From: Thermococcus sp.
GTDB taxonomy: Archaea > Methanobacteriota_B > Thermococci > Thermococcales > Thermococcaceae
NCBI GenBank assembly: GCA_027001105.1
Contig: JALTMZ010000196.1
Coordinates: forward strand, 5,644 to 10,882
Direction of reading: 5' to 3'
Length of the DNA: 5,239 bases
Of this stretch, positions 4,290-5,239 are shown in pieces (positions within the stretch are counted from its first letter, which is position 1; each line of letters begins with the position of its first letter). The position numbers were made by a program, and so were the translations under genes. The notes beneath the pieces are model-generated. The model was not told where the DNA came from. It did not search any database and saw only the letters and a list, made by a program, of their open reading frames with translations.

Positions 4290-5239
4290 TTAATCATCCA
4301 AGATGTTTAGCACATCTAACTTTTCACACCATGCTTTTTTTCCTAAGATTTCTGAGACTGAAGGGGTTGTTCTGCCATTATCTCCAGAGATAAGTTCCTT
4401 AATGTATAATCCACCATCCGTGGTTAGTCTAAGCTTGAAGTGTTTGTCATCAATAATCTCTGCTTCAATATCATAAACCCTTCTAACCCTTACAATGTCT
4501 GCCCTCCTTCTAAGAACTCTTCTGGGAGTTCTCTGGTAAATTGTGCAATTTTGGAGCTTCTCTATGATCTTCCTTATATCTTCAAGCGTTATGCCTTCTT
4601 CAACATAAACAAGAGCCTCGTATTCTTTTTTATGATTGCTCGTAAGTATCCTCTCCATTTCCTCTCTGCTAATGAACTTTAAATCTAAAACCTCAACCTT
4701 TTTGCTCTGATTGATCTCTTGGGCAATCTTTTCCAAGTTAATTTTCCTCTTTATGGGTTTCTTTATCTCCATAACAAAAGGTCTTCCGTTGCCAAGCATT
4801 CTAACGTCAACATCCTCTCTTCCAGCTCCATGGAAGGTGCACTTCCCTTTTGTTGCGTTTAAAAATGGCTTACAAATTATTGAAGCAACACTCTCTTTGA
4901 AACCCTTTAATGGCGTCTGAGGAATGCCTCTTACAAGCTTTCTGTACCTGCCATAAATGTATAGAGGCTTTATTTGAAGTTCAATCCTCTCATTATATGG
5001 GTCAATAATAAAGACTACATCCGGATCTTCTTTATTAACGGGCTTTTGGAGTAGAACTTCAAGAATCTTTCCCACTTCCCGGTTAAGCTCTCTGTTGATT
5101 GGTTCGGCAAATTCTAACCCGAATTCCTCCCAGAGTTGTTTTTCTTTTTCCAGGATTTCTTTTGGAAATCTTGAGCCCACAAGAAAGCTTTCAAACTCAA
5201 GCCCAAGTTTTTGAGCCTTGTCATAGCACAACCTTGCAA
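4290..5239 (-). CDS. pus10: tRNA pseudouridine synthase Pus10, N-terminus cut by window edge
   Basis: The last 315 residues of archaeal Pus10, which converts uridine to pseudouridine at positions 54 and 55 of the tRNA T-arm. The family is usually near 390 aa, so about 75 N-terminal residues, including the start of the zinc-binding/THUMP-like part, lie beyond the edge. The frame is open through the border (ARLCYDKAQ at the visible start), so the in-frame TTG at 5229-5231 is not a start. The catalytic motif is GAGREDVDVRMLG, its aspartate encoded at 4812-4814. Other landmarks are KPLYIYGRYRKLVRGIPQT, RTPRRVLRRRAD and the C-terminal GGLYIKELISGDNGRT plus PSVSEILG. All active-site landmarks are intact. 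It is co-directional with L21e and ends 3 bp before the L21e promoter; Pus10 next to L21e is a recurrent archaeal arrangement. Confidence 0.95.
   Translation of the reverse strand, partial: ARLCYDKAQKLGLEFESFLVGSRFPKEILEKEKQLWEEFGLEFAEPINRELNREVGKILEVLLQKPVNKEDPDVVFIIDPYNERIELQIKPLYIYGRYRKLVRGIPQTPLKGFKESVASIICKPFLNATKGKCTFHGAGREDVDVRMLGNGRPFVMEIKKPIKRKINLEKIAQEINQSKKVEVLDLKFISREEMERILTSNHKKEYEALVYVEEGITLEDIRKIIEKLQNCTIYQRTPRRVLRRRADIVRVRRVYDIEAEIIDDKHFKLRLTTDGGLYIKELISGDNGRTTPSVSEILGKKAWCEKLDVLNILDD

Noticed and set aside
3881..4920. Plus-strand open frames antisense to L21e and pus10
   Set aside because: They mirror highly conserved minus-strand proteins and have no independent support.

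Overview
The window looks like chromosomal DNA of a hyperthermophilic euryarchaeon of the order Thermococcales (Pyrococcus/Thermococcus/Palaeococcus relatives). Reasons: the gene products are archaeal (Pus10, ribosomal protein L21e, RNA polymerase subunit F/Rpo4, a DUF655 protein, a short archaeal KsgA/RsmA); promoters have the BRE + TATA form (for example GAAAAC-TTTATAAAC); Shine-Dalgarno sites match the archaeal 16S tail (GAGGTGAT); arginine codons are mostly AGA/AGG; and proteins are rich in Lys/Glu/Ile. Base composition is moderately AT-rich. Genus assignment is inference. I see no mobile element, CRISPR array, tRNA or rRNA gene. The region is a conserved information-processing cluster, not an accessory island.

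Layout. Almost everything is on the minus strand, so the genes read from right to left: pus10 (3' part only, 4290-5239, running off the right edge); a 133-bp gap with a strong promoter; L21e (3863-4156) and rpoF (3494-3856), tightly coupled; a T-rich terminator and a second promoter (3434-3491); the DUF655 gene (2777-3400) and ksgA (1950-2774), 2 bp apart; a third promoter (1902-1916); and a 581-aa radical SAM protein with a C-terminal helix-hairpin-helix (134-1879). At the far left, the 3' end of a plus-strand gene (1-141) converges on the radical SAM gene and overlaps its end by 8 bp.

How the genes fit together. The theme is making and modifying the translation and transcription machinery. 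Pus10 makes pseudouridine in the tRNA T-arm, L21e is a large-subunit ribosomal protein, RpoF is half of the RNA polymerase stalk, and KsgA dimethylates two adjacent adenosines near the 3' end of 16S rRNA. The DUF655 protein, with predicted OB-fold and helix-hairpin-helix regions, is translationally coupled to ksgA. The COG1031-type radical SAM enzyme has an unusual CX8CX2C cluster motif, a TRAM-like stretch and a helix-hairpin-helix closely resembling that of the DUF655 protein. These two uncharacterised proteins on either side of KsgA are the most interesting content: context and domains suggest RNA-directed roles, which the sequence alone cannot prove.

Two starts were set inside longer open frames: L21e at ATG 4156 (the upstream in-frame GTG lies inside its Shine-Dalgarno) and DUF655 at ATG 3400 (the upstream ATG lies between the TATA box and the predicted transcription start).
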